Source: Lachnospiraceae bacterium (GTDB lineage Bacteria; Bacillota; Clostridia; Lachnospirales; Lachnospiraceae). From it: DNA of 35,966 nucleotides. The notes under the pieces were generated by a model that was not told the origin of the DNA, did not search any database, and saw only the letters and a list, made by a program, of their open reading frames with translations. Positions within the stretch are counted from its first letter, which is position 1. Each line of letters starts with the position of its first letter. The DNA is taken from positions 1-35,966 of the forward strand of contig JAFTVH010000004.1 of NCBI GenBank assembly GCA_017465845.1. The letters run 5' to 3'. This document shows, in pieces, positions 7,860 to 15,461 of this stretch. The position numbers and the translations under genes were made by a program.

Positions 7860-9656
7860 TTACACGAGCTTCTCCATCTCGTCCAGAATCTCCCCAAAGA
7901 CATTCAAAGCATCCTGAATAGGCTTGGGTGTCTCCAGATCGACTCCCGCAATCTTAAGCAGTTCCACAGGTGCCTGAGAACATCCGCCGGACAAAAACTC
8001 CTTATACTTAGCCACAGCAGGAGCACCATTTTTCAGGATATTACGTGCAATAGCTACAGCGGAAGAGAAGCCGGTAGCATACTGGTACACATAGAAATTG
8101 TAGTAGAAGTGAGGGATTCTTGCCCATTCTACTGCGATTTCAGGGTCAGACACCATATCCGGTCCGTAATACTTGCAGTTAAGCTCATGATATACCTTAT
8201 CCAGAACTTCGGCAGTCAGACTCTCGCCGGCCTCTGCCAGGGCATTGGTCTTCATCTCATATTCTGCAAACATGGTCTGGCGGTATACGGTACCCTTGAA
8301 GCTGTCAAGATAATGATTCAGCAGATATGCTCTTTCTTTCACATCTGTAGTATTCTTTAACAGGTATTCCATCAGCAGGATCTCGTTACAGGTGGAAGCT
8401 ACCTCCGCCACGAAAATCTTGTAGTGAGAATAAATGTAAGGCTGAGTGGAATTGGACAGGTAAGAGTGAATCGCATGTCCCATTTCATGAGCCAGGGTGA
8501 ACATATTGTCCAAGGACTCATTATAGTTTAACAGCACATAAGGATGGGTACTGTAGGAACCGGCAGAGTAAGCGCCGCTTCTCTTGCCTTCATTTTCATA
8601 TACGTCGATCCAGCGGTTGTTAAAGCCTTCCTTCAGGATAGCAATATAGTCCTCGCCCAGGGGCTCCAGTGCTTTCAGCACGGTCTCCTTGGCTTCCTCG
8701 TAGCTGATCTTGCGGGCTGCATCAGGAATAATGGGAGTGTAGATATCATACATATGCAGCTCATCTACGCCCAGCAGCTTCTTGCGCAGGCGCACATAGC
8801 GGTGCATTTTGTCAAGGTTATCATTTACGGTAGCCACCAGGTTTTCATATACTTTAGGCGAAACGTTGTTGCCATTGACAGCTGCCTCCAGAGTGGAGTT
8901 GTACTTACGTGCTCTTGCCTTGAAAATCTGCTGCTTTACCTGACCGCTGTAAAGGCTTGCCAGAGTGTTCTCATACTGCTTGTAGGTGTGATACAGTTTT
9001 TCAAAAGTCTCTTTTCTCACACGGCGGTCAGCGGATTCTTCCAGTCCGACGAAACGACCGTGGGTAATGCGGACGGTATCACCGTTTTCATCCTCTACTT
9101 CAGGGAATTTCAGGTCTGCATTGTTAAATATGGAAAAAGTCTGGGAGGCAGTACGGCTCATTTCGCCGGTCATAGCCATCAGCTTCTCCATCTCTGCGGA
9201 AAGACTGTGGGGTTTTAAGCGCTGAATCTCTTTGATCTGCTTGCGGTACAGCTCAAGCTCCGGCAACTGTGCCAGATAACCTTCCAGTACTTCCTCGGAA
9301 GTCTCCAGAATCTCCGGCTCGATAAACGCCAGTTTGCTGGAAACGTTGGAAATCACACCGTGAAGCTTCTGCACCATTGCCTGATGGGTGGTGTTGCCGG
9401 TATCTTCATCGCTAAGCCTTGATGCATAGTTGAAAGCCAGATCGCTCTTTTCCTCCATGGCAGCCATCTGGGATAAGGTCTGTAATAGATTTTCTGCGGA
9501 GGCAGTTACTTTGCCTTCCATTTTCTCAAGTTCTGCAGCCATTTCACGGATAACTGTAATATCGGCTTCCCAGGCAGTCACGTCTGCATACATATCTGCC
9601 AGGTTCCAGGTGAATTCGGGGTTTACTTCGCTGCGCTTTAATAATTCTTTCGCCAT
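7860..9656 (-). CDS. pepF: oligoendopeptidase F (M3 family zinc metallopeptidase)
   Basis: A 598-residue cytoplasmic peptidase, full family length. The M3 zinc site LAHEMGHAIHSYLS lies near residues 386-399, with the downstream Glu in the VAEVASTCNE helix as third ligand. The N-terminal helical part (LNPEFTWNLADMY-like opening, EKMEGKVT) and the C-terminal YYNFYVYQYATGFSSA segment are typical of PepF. It degrades oligopeptides. AGGAG precedes the ATG. It appears monocistronic, with a convergent terminator downstream. Confidence 0.95.
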   Translation of the reverse strand: MAKELLKRSEVNPEFTWNLADMYADVTAWEADITVIREMAAELEKMEGKVTASAENLLQTLSQMAAMEEKSDLAFNYASRLSDEDTGNTTHQAMVQKLHGVISNVSSKLAFIEPEILETSEEVLEGYLAQLPELELYRKQIKEIQRLKPHSLSAEMEKLMAMTGEMSRTASQTFSIFNNADLKFPEVEDENGDTVRITHGRFVGLEESADRRVRKETFEKLYHTYKQYENTLASLYSGQVKQQIFKARARKYNSTLEAAVNGNNVSPKVYENLVATVNDNLDKMHRYVRLRKKLLGVDELHMYDIYTPIIPDAARKISYEEAKETVLKALEPLGEDYIAILKEGFNNRWIDVYENEGKRSGAYSAGSYSTHPYVLLNYNESLDNMFTLAHEMGHAIHSYLSNSTQPYIYSHYKIFVAEVASTCNEILLMEYLLKNTTDVKERAYLLNHYLDSFKGTVYRQTMFAEYEMKTNALAEAGESLTAEVLDKVYHELNCKYYGPDMVSDPEIAVEWARIPHFYYNFYVYQYATGFSSAVAIARNILKNGAPAVAKYKEFLSGGCSQAPVELLKIAGVDLETPKPIQDALNVFGEILDEMEKLV

Positions 9657-9685
9657 TTCATTAACTCCTGTTCTTTCTTACATTT

Positions 9686-9739
9686 GCTGCGGATGCTTTT
9701 CGCAGCGCTAATTCTATTATAATATATTCTTTCGCGAAA
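9686..9739 (-). promoter_or_regulatory. pepF upstream region: TATAAT box, palindrome and leader hairpin
   Basis: On the minus strand a TATAAT lies at 9716-9721; the -35 is poor. A perfect palindrome TTTCGCGAAA (9730-9739) sits in the spacer position and could be an operator. Downstream, GCTGCG pairs with CGCAGC (9686-9706) in the leader. Confidence 0.4.
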
Positions 9740-9777
9740 AGAAAGCTTTACTATGGAAATGAATGGAAGAAGTGGTT

Positions 9778-9807
9778 CGTATATTTTCAGCCAAATTGCA
9801 CACAATA
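9778..9807 (+). promoter_or_regulatory. possible sigma-E-like sporulation promoter
   Basis: GTATATT (9779-9785) and CACAATAT (9801-9808), 15 bases apart, resemble the Bacillus sigma-E pattern (6 of 7 and about 5 of 8 positions). It lies in front of the two coat-type genes, which makes the match more credible, but it is still inference. Confidence 0.3.
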
Positions 9808-9841
9808 TGACTGTAAAATCACAAAAACAGGAGGTATGGAT

Positions 9842-10027
9842 ATGACTAACATTTCAGAACTTGATCTGCAGAATCTTCGTCACCTGATGGGCGGATTCGA
9901 TACTACTCACTGCAAGCTGCAGGAATATGCCAAAGAAGCAACAGACACCAAGGTAAAGCAGTTCTTCGAAAAGAGCGCACAGTCCGCTATGGAGAATAAG
10001 CAGCAGCTTATGAAATTCTTACAGTAA
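9842..10027 (+). CDS. small hypothetical protein, upstream partner of the CotF-like gene
   Basis: A 61-residue, fully helical, charged protein with no membrane segment; its one Cys lies in TTHCKLQEYA. I do not recognise a named family with certainty. It ends 35 bases before the CotF-like gene, has its own strong AGGAGG site, and such short helical proteins commonly accompany CotF-type coat proteins in Clostridia. I prefer ATG 9842 over ATG 9836, because AGGAGG (9829-9834) lies only one base before 9836 but seven before 9842. A role in the spore coat is inferred from context. Confidence 0.75.
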   Translation: MTNISELDLQNLRHLMGGFDTTHCKLQEYAKEATDTKVKQFFEKSAQSAMENKQQLMKFLQ

Positions 10028-10062
10028 TAAGCCAACAATTGCATTGAACGAGGAGGAAAATC

Positions 10063-10323
10063 ATGCAGATGCAGGAAAAAATTATGGTAACAGATACACT
10101 TGCCGGAATCAACGGAGAACTGGTGCGTTACGCAGAAATGATTCCCCAGACCGAAAATAAGGAGCTGAAGCAGTGTTTAAAGCAGCTTAGAAACGCCTGC
10201 GAACAGTCTCAGGAGGAGTTGTATCAGATCGCCAGGGACAAGGAGTACTATGTGCCTGCCAGCAAGGCTACCGAGGAAGAAGTTCAGCATGTGAAGAGCC
10301 TGTTTACTTCTAACATTTTGTAA
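10063..10323 (+). CDS. CotF-family spore coat protein
   Basis: An 86-residue protein matching the pattern of the Coat_F family: an N-terminal MVTDTLAGINGELVRYAEMI helix, a central region of charged helices (ENKELKQCLKQLRNACEQSQEELYQIA) and a C-terminal YYVPASKATEEEVQHVKSLF. Family members are ferritin-like four-helix proteins of the spore coat, also found in vegetative cells. Its ribosome site is GAGGAGG with good spacing. It follows the 61-residue gene in the same orientation and ends just before a terminator. Confidence 0.82.
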   Translation: MQMQEKIMVTDTLAGINGELVRYAEMIPQTENKELKQCLKQLRNACEQSQEELYQIARDKEYYVPASKATEEEVQHVKSLFTSNIL

Positions 10324-10354
10324 TTCCAAAGTATCCGGAGAAGTGAAGAAATCA

Positions 10355-10393
10355 TTACAAAAAGGAAGCCTGTCTATGACTTCCTTTTTGTAA
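10355..10393. terminator. bidirectional terminator between the coat pair and the phosphoesterase gene
   Basis: TTACAAAAAGGAAG pairs with CTTCCTTTTTGTAA across an 11-base loop. It separates convergent genes and has T tracts in both directions. Confidence 0.85.
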
Positions 10394-10398
10394 TTGAA

Positions 10399-11001
10399 TT
10401 ATTTGTATTCCAGTTCATACCGCTCATAGGCATTGACCACAATCGTATGCTCGTTGTAGGGACATTCCCTTTTCTGTCTGAGCCGCCAGTCATAATTCAT
10501 ATGCATATGTCCATGAATAAAGTACTTTGGCTGATATTTTTCAAGTAAGGTGTGAAAGACCTGAAAACCGGTATGCGGCAGATCTTCGCCATCATTAAAA
10601 CGGTAAGCCGGTGCATGGGTTATTAAAATATCAAACCCTTTGTTCTTCCGGAGCTTCCACCGAAGCTTATGGACACGCTTCTGCATTTCCTTTTCCGTAT
10701 ACTGGTGAGGCCCATAGTTGTAGCACATGGAGCCGCCCAGGCCCAAAATACGCACACCATTATGAACATAGATATCATCTTCAATGCAGATACACCCTTC
10801 CGGTGGATTGGTTTCGTATTTGCTGTCATGATTTCCATGTACATACAGGACCGGGACGGAGCTTAAAGTTGCCAGAAAAGACAGATAGCTTGCCTTCAGG
10901 TCGCCACAGGAAATGATCAGGTCAATTCCCTCTAATTTACTTTTTTCAAAAAAGTCCCATAAATATTTGGACTCTACATCGGCCAGTACCAGGATTTTCA
11001 T
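10399..11001 (-). CDS. calcineurin-like metallophosphoesterase
   Basis: A 200-residue phosphoesterase of the small YfcE/MJ0936-like type. The metal-binding motifs are in order: Asp8 (LADVE, with Val-Glu where Asp/Ser-x-His is usual), CGDL (32-35), HGNHD (55-59), THAP and HGHMH near residue 160. The first motif lacks the usual His of DxH, which may change metal binding. Its ATG overlaps the stop of the upstream BMP-domain gene in an ATGA, so the two are translationally coupled and likely act together. Its substrate (phosphodiester or phosphomonoester) is unknown. Confidence 0.85.
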   Translation of the reverse strand: MKILVLADVESKYLWDFFEKSKLEGIDLIISCGDLKASYLSFLATLSSVPVLYVHGNHDSKYETNPPEGCICIEDDIYVHNGVRILGLGGSMCYNYGPHQYTEKEMQKRVHKLRWKLRKNKGFDILITHAPAYRFNDGEDLPHTGFQVFHTLLEKYQPKYFIHGHMHMNYDWRLRQKRECPYNEHTIVVNAYERYELEYK

Positions 11002-12938
11002 GGTAAAGAATTTCCTCCTTTATCGGCAGTAGCAGAGTACAGCCCACGCAGCATTACGACAGGCTGTGCCTCATCTTTCAGATCATCAATGGTGGGAATG
11101 CTGCCGACTACATTATCTACAAGCCAGTCCATTCTCATAATATCTTCCGGTTTCATCTCCTCACAATCTTCATAGTGTATATGACCTTCCTGATCGACTA
11201 AAGGACCGGTCAAAGGATGGAAATCTCCGGATGAAATGGTCTTCTTCATCAGTTCAACCAGTTTTACGGTACCTGCCGGAAGATTATTGGAGCAGATGAC
11301 ATCAATAACACCGGCGGACAGTCCCCACCAGTAATTGATTGCCTTGTTCTCCACAGATTCCTCTGCCTGATAAGAACCGTGCAAAATGCTTTTGATCAAC
11401 TTTTCGTAAAATTCACCCCAGTTATAGATGGACATAGCCAGGTTCTTTTTGCCGAATTCGCTTTCCTCATACAAGCCGAACTGTCGGATGTTATTCTGCG
11501 GAGTGATCATATCCTGGGCAGAAATATAAGTGATATCCTGCTCCTTGAAATACTGGTCCACATCAAAATCCTTCACGGTAGTCCATGCCAGATAAACCTT
11601 GACATCAGGGTTAACCATTTTAGCGCCCAGCGCAAAGGCGTTGATCGTGGCAGCGGCACCGTACAGGGGATAATCTGCCATATAACCTACCTTGTCGTTG
11701 GTACACATGGCACCGGCAATCATACCTGTCAGGAACTTGGCCTCATACATTCTGGTATAATATGTCCTTACTGTGTTGAAGGAGGAGTTCAGTGCGCAGT
11801 TCAAAATAATGACATCCGGGTGGGCGATAGCTGCTTTCAGGCAGGACTTGATCAGCTTGGGCGTTACCGTGAAGACGATGTCAAAACCGTCGTTACAGAT
11901 GGTTTCCAATACTTCTTCTGCACTGTCGGAGGAAGGATCGGCGAGGAAAACCTGAGTCTCCACATTATTGCCAAATGCTTCTGCAAGATGCAGTCTTCCC
12001 AGCTCATGACCGTAAATCCAGTCGGAAGATTCCGGTTCTTTATCATACACAAAGGCAACCCGTCTTCTTTTAGGGGCTATGATCTTGTTCAGAACAGAAC
12101 TCATGGTAGTCTTATTTTCCACAGGATCCATGGAAAGCTCTACCGAGTCATCTTCGCCGAGCAAGGCAATTTCAGACCATATTTTGTCAATATTAGTTCT
12201 GATTTCGGACAGGATGGAGTCCTTGGCTTCCTTGTATGGATAAAGGGTCAAGTAAAGAAGCAGGGCATCTCCAATGGTAACATTTTGAAGATCCAATCCG
12301 CCTCTCTCTATAAAAGCTTTCGAAAATTCAGCATAAAAGCTGGAAAAATCCAAGCGTTCTTCATTCGTCCATTCATCTTCGGCATTCTTATCAGTAGCAG
12401 TCAGAAGCTTCGCATAGCTGCCAATCTTGGAAAAACGGATATAATTGATCTGAGTAAGCTCATAAAAATCCATATACTCGTAATAAATGCGATTTTCAGG
12501 GTCATCGCTTCGCTTAGGGACTTTTCTGGTCACATCGGCCAGAATCGTAGTAGCGTTGAAAAATTTCAGCACACTGACGCGCTTGTTGCCCTCCACGACA
12601 TAATACTTATTCATATATTCATAAACTTTGACTGCATCATGGATACCTTCTTCCAGCTGTGCTGTAGACAGATTGGCCCATTTCGTGGCAAACTCACTGT
12701 TGTCGCCTAAAAGAGGCATAAAGTTGGAAGCAAAGGCCTGTGTGCGGCCGAAGGTACTTGTTCCGACCACCTGGTTCAGGGGAATATCGCTGATGCCGAG
12801 ATGTACCTCGTATTCTACCTCTGCGTGAGAGAGGATTTCATCCAGAACAGGCAGGTAAGGGTATTTACCGCGGGAAATGGCGGATTTGTAAGCTTTAATG
12901 CCCAATTTTTGTGCTCTTGTATATTCTTCATATCCCAT
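10998..12938 (-). CDS. BMP/PnrA-like ligand-binding domain protein with N-terminal ParB-like region, no signal peptide
   Basis: A 646-residue protein. Residues about 290-560 match the BMP (basic membrane protein, PnrA-like) periplasmic-binding fold that binds nucleosides: RRRVAFVYDK, GHELGRLHLAEA, VIILNCALNSS, YEAKFLTGMIAGAM, KVGYMADYPLYGAAATINAFALGA. Residues 1-270 are different; the segment IPLNQVVGTSTFGR and YYVVEGNKRVSVLKF (112-126) resembles the ParB/sulfiredoxin-like nuclease fold (E-G-x-x-R). There is no signal peptide or lipobox, so the protein is probably cytoplasmic, unlike usual BMP lipoproteins. No ABC transporter genes adjoin it. It is coupled to the phosphoesterase. A cytosolic nucleoside sensor is one inference. 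Confidence 0.82.
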   Translation of the reverse strand: MGYEEYTRAQKLGIKAYKSAISRGKYPYLPVLDEILSHAEVEYEVHLGISDIPLNQVVGTSTFGRTQAFASNFMPLLGDNSEFATKWANLSTAQLEEGIHDAVKVYEYMNKYYVVEGNKRVSVLKFFNATTILADVTRKVPKRSDDPENRIYYEYMDFYELTQINYIRFSKIGSYAKLLTATDKNAEDEWTNEERLDFSSFYAEFSKAFIERGGLDLQNVTIGDALLLYLTLYPYKEAKDSILSEIRTNIDKIWSEIALLGEDDSVELSMDPVENKTTMSSVLNKIIAPKRRRVAFVYDKEPESSDWIYGHELGRLHLAEAFGNNVETQVFLADPSSDSAEEVLETICNDGFDIVFTVTPKLIKSCLKAAIAHPDVIILNCALNSSFNTVRTYYTRMYEAKFLTGMIAGAMCTNDKVGYMADYPLYGAAATINAFALGAKMVNPDVKVYLAWTTVKDFDVDQYFKEQDITYISAQDMITPQNNIRQFGLYEESEFGKKNLAMSIYNWGEFYEKLIKSILHGSYQAEESVENKAINYWWGLSAGVIDVICSNNLPAGTVKLVELMKKTISSGDFHPLTGPLVDQEGHIHYEDCEEMKPEDIMRMDWLVDNVVGSIPTIDDLKDEAQPVVMLRGLYSATADKGGNSLP

Positions 12939-12995
12939 AGATTACATCCTTTCTATTATAAAACTCAAACGATGGCAGTGATTTCTGCCGAGAAG

Positions 12996-13004
12996 ATTAT
13001 AGCA
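12996..13004 (-). promoter_or_regulatory. extended -10 promoter of the BMP-phosphoesterase operon
   Basis: Reading on the minus strand gives TGCTATAAT, a perfect extended -10. No good -35 is seen 17 bases upstream. The leader (about 50 bases) contains a small hairpin, GGCAG/CTGCC. Confidence 0.5.
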
Positions 13005-13033
13005 TAGTTTTTCGGGGAATGCCATAAAAAAGT

Positions 13034-13060
13034 GGGGCTGTCGCACAGTGCGACAGCCCC
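13034..13060 (-). terminator. intrinsic terminator of the first DUF4143 ATPase gene
   Basis: A perfect palindrome, GGGGCTGTCGCAC and its complement around one base, is followed on the minus strand by ACTTTTTTAT. It lies between the ATPase stop and the BMP promoter. Confidence 0.8.
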
Positions 13061-13103
13061 GGCTTTTCATTTACCAAAATCAGCATTGATTTGCTTTTGG
13101 AAA

Positions 13104-14294
13104 TTAACCGAGCAGCCAATCCGCAATGTCAATAATCCTTACTCCCTCATACTGATACTCATCATGTCGTGTACGGGCAATCACCATCTTGGGATAGGCA
13201 TCTTTGATTTGAAGTAGAGGTGAGACCTCACGTTCAAACGTCTTTTCATCGCTGATATTGTCAGATACTTGTATATAAATCTTCTCGTTACGCTTTACGG
13301 CAACAAAGTCAATTTCTTTTTTGTAGAGCACACCTACATAGACCTCATAACCTTTGCGGAGCAACTCTATAGCAACAACATTTTCAAGGATTCTGCCGTA
13401 GTCCATGTTCTTCGTGCCGAGTTTGGCATAACGGAAGGTATGGTCGCTCAGATAATACTTGTCATTGCTGGAAAGATACTTTTTGCCTTTGATGTCATAT
13501 CTGCGGACTTTGTAAAAGGCAAAGGCATTACACAAATACTGAATATACGAGCTAATGGTAACGTGATTGACCTTTTCTTTTAAGCCGCTGAATGTGTTTG
13601 TGATATTTCGTGCCGAGGTCAGATTAGAGATGTTGTCCATTAGGAAATCCACAAGTCTGTCCATCAACTGCATATTGCGGATTTTATATTTCTTGCGAAT
13701 ATCACGGACAATCAAGGTATTGAAAACATCGGCAATGTAATCATACTTTGCTTCTTGATCCTTATAGAGATAGGAGCCAGCCATGCCGCCCTCAAGCATA
13801 TACTTATCAACGGCGGCATATTTGTCGCCATAATTAAAATACTGCATATATTCGCTGAATGAGAACGGGAATACTTTGATTTCAAACGTTCTTCCGGTAA
13901 ATAGTGTAGCAAGGTCAGAACTCAAAAGGAAAGCGTTTGAGCCAGTAATATAAATATCAAACTTTTCGGATGCGTGCAGACCGTTAATTGCTTTTTCAAA
14001 ATCAGTACACATCTGGACTTCATCAATCAAAACAAAGTTCTCCTTGCCGGTCACATACTGAGAATTGATATAGTCATACAAAGGTCTGTATTCAAGCAAA
14101 TGGTCAAACTCTGGTAAGTTGAAATTGATTTGAATGATATTATGGTCTGGTACATTCTGTTCGATATAGCTCTTAAATGCCTCGAGCAGTTTGGATTTTC
14201 CACTACGACGAACACCCGTGATGACTTTAATATCTGGAGTGCCGATTACATTGATAAGCTTTTCTAAATATTGATTCCGAGTAATAAGTTTCAT
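13104..14294 (-). CDS. AAA_14/DUF4143 ATPase
   Basis: A 396-residue ATPase. The Walker A motif GVRRSGKS is at residues 27-34, the Walker B-like FVLIDEVQ near 86-93, and the sensor-like YITGSNAFLLSSDLATLFTGR follows, as in AAA_14 proteins. The C-terminal half is DUF4143, a PD-(D/E)XK-like fold ending in YEVYVGVLYKKEIDFVAVKRNEKIYIQVS. These genes are very common in gut anaerobes and their function is not settled; defence, toxin-like or mobile roles have been suggested. AGAGGTGAT precedes the ATG. It has a clear promoter with an inverted repeat and its own terminator, so it is a self-contained unit. It lies next to a damaged Gfo/Idh gene. Confidence 0.87.
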   Translation of the reverse strand: MKLITRNQYLEKLINVIGTPDIKVITGVRRSGKSKLLEAFKSYIEQNVPDHNIIQINFNLPEFDHLLEYRPLYDYINSQYVTGKENFVLIDEVQMCTDFEKAINGLHASEKFDIYITGSNAFLLSSDLATLFTGRTFEIKVFPFSFSEYMQYFNYGDKYAAVDKYMLEGGMAGSYLYKDQEAKYDYIADVFNTLIVRDIRKKYKIRNMQLMDRLVDFLMDNISNLTSARNITNTFSGLKEKVNHVTISSYIQYLCNAFAFYKVRRYDIKGKKYLSSNDKYYLSDHTFRYAKLGTKNMDYGRILENVVAIELLRKGYEVYVGVLYKKEIDFVAVKRNEKIYIQVSDNISDEKTFEREVSPLLQIKDAYPKMVIARTRHDEYQYEGVRIIDIADWLLG

Positions 14295-14316
14295 GACACA
14301 TCACCTCTCGTACTGT

Positions 14317-14365
14317 ATTGTATCATAAACAATTACCATTTTCAATGGATTTTCAAAAATGGTAA
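14317..14365 (-). promoter_or_regulatory. promoter and inverted-repeat operator of the first DUF4143 ATPase
   Basis: On the minus strand TTGAAA (14340-14345) and TACAAT (14317-14322) are separated by exactly 17 bases. A perfect 10-bp inverted repeat, TTACCATTTT (14333-14342) and AAAATGGTAA (14356-14365), overlaps the -35, as expected for an operator. Confidence 0.6.
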
Positions 14366-14391
14366 ATAGAAATTCAACCAGAGTATTATGG

Positions 14392-14760
14392 TCTCCTTTG
14401 GAGGATGTTGAAAGAGTATATTCTACCGCTCACAATAATAATGTAAAATTTATGGTAGCGCAGGTGCTTCGCTTCTGGCCTGCAGGCTGTTATCCCTTCG
14501 GACCCACGTTCCGTTTCCAGTTTGAGAAAGCTGTTGTGGAAAATCAGAAGGGCAAGTTCATGATTTACGAGGCAGGTGGCAATGTGATCTACTTAAGCAA
14601 GGAAAGTGAGGGCGATACCGGCGACATCAATCTGCCAAAGAGCAATGCTTACGCCAATGAGATCCGGTATTTTACAGACTGTGTCCTGGCGGACAGATTC
14701 CCGGATAAGGTAAAGCCGGAAGAGTTAGAGGCGGTCATTGAGATTTTAAATAAACTGTAA
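14392..14760 (+). pseudogene. internally deleted Gfo/Idh/MocA-family oxidoreductase
   Basis: The frame (open from 14359) encodes two non-adjacent parts of a Gfo/Idh/MocA dehydrogenase. The first, PLEDVERVYSTAHNNNVKFMVAQVLRFWP-type, belongs near residue 100-135 of the family and includes the strand and helix after the NAD-binding half. Immediately afterwards comes the C-terminal end (ANEIRYFTDCVLADRFPDKVKPEELEAVIEILNKL-type). The N-terminal Rossmann domain and roughly the middle hundred residues are missing, and no ribosome site precedes the ATG. The family is about 330 residues; only 133 codons remain. It begins right next to the DUF4143 ATPase promoter, so insertion of that cassette may have caused the 5' loss. 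Confidence 0.65.
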
Positions 14761-14771
14761 GAACCGGGGGA

Positions 14772-15383
14772 TTATTCTGTGACCAGAATGATCCCCTTTG
14801 CGCTTTTCTCAAAGTCTTCCATCCAGGTGCCGGATAAATCGGTGTAAGTAAAGGTATAAGTCTGATCAGCGTCCACACCAATGATTAGTTGGGTAATGGC
14901 GGTCTCTTCCAGTTCATAAGAAAGAGAATACTGATAAGCCGGATAACCGGATACGGTCTCCGTCGTAAAATAGTTGTCGGTGATGGTCACGTCCACCTTG
15001 TAGGACTGGGAAAGTGCATTTTCCAGAGCCTCACGAAGCAGGTCTGCGGTCACGTTGCTAAAGTCAGCATCCTTTGGCTGAACATTCAGACTGACACTGG
15101 AGCCATCCTCACCTACGTAGTAGAATTCCATACCCTCTACTTCGATTGCGGAGAAATCGTCGGGGATGGAGAGTTCGTAGTTGGAGGTGGAGGCAGCAGA
15201 TGCTTCGGAGGTATTGCCGGAGGCAGTTCCGGCATCGGATTCCTGAGACTCAGCAGACTCCCGGGCAGCGGTAGGAGAAGCTGAGGCCTGGGAAGCGGTT
15301 TCTTTGTCGGCGGAATTTCCGCAGGCAGTCAGACCTGAAAGGCAAAATATAGTTAATATAGTTACTAAAAGTTTTTTCTTCAT
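14772..15383 (-). CDS. secreted lipoprotein of unknown function
   Basis: A 203-residue protein with a classical lipoprotein signal: MKKKLL, a hydrophobic stretch, then the lipobox LTAC (Cys about 21). A Ser/Ala/Glu/Thr-rich linker of about 50 residues follows, then a compact domain of about 120 residues (ISIPDDFSAIEVEGMEFYYVGEDGSSVSLN-like) with no recognised catalytic motif; it resembles small beta-rich anchored domains. The ATG at 15383 is chosen because it opens the signal peptide and follows AAAGGGGATT. The frame continues 12 codons upstream through the short GC palindrome at 15401. It faces the Gfo/Idh remnant with only 11 bases between stops. Confidence 0.8.
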   Translation of the reverse strand: MKKKLLVTILTIFCLSGLTACGNSADKETASQASASPTAARESAESQESDAGTASGNTSEASAASTSNYELSIPDDFSAIEVEGMEFYYVGEDGSSVSLNVQPKDADFSNVTADLLREALENALSQSYKVDVTITDNYFTTETVSGYPAYQYSLSYELEETAITQLIIGVDADQTYTFTYTDLSGTWMEDFEKSAKGIILVTE

Positions 15384-15400
15384 GAACAATCCCCTTTGCA

Positions 15401-15419
15401 GTGCGCCCGGCGGGCGCAC
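15401..15419. repeat. short GC palindrome, copy 2
   Basis: GTGCGCCC-GGC-GGGCGCAC, followed by GTTTT. It closely matches the palindrome at 2974-2991. It lies between the lipoprotein start and the end of the truncated ATPase gene. Confidence 0.5.
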
Positions 15420-15461
15420 GTTTTAAAATTCAGGATTTCTCCCGGTTGCCTGCAAACATTA

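Noticed and set aside
11379-12710. 443-codon open frame on the plus strand
   Set aside because: It is antisense to the BMP-domain gene; low-complexity hydrophobic composition and no ribosome site.
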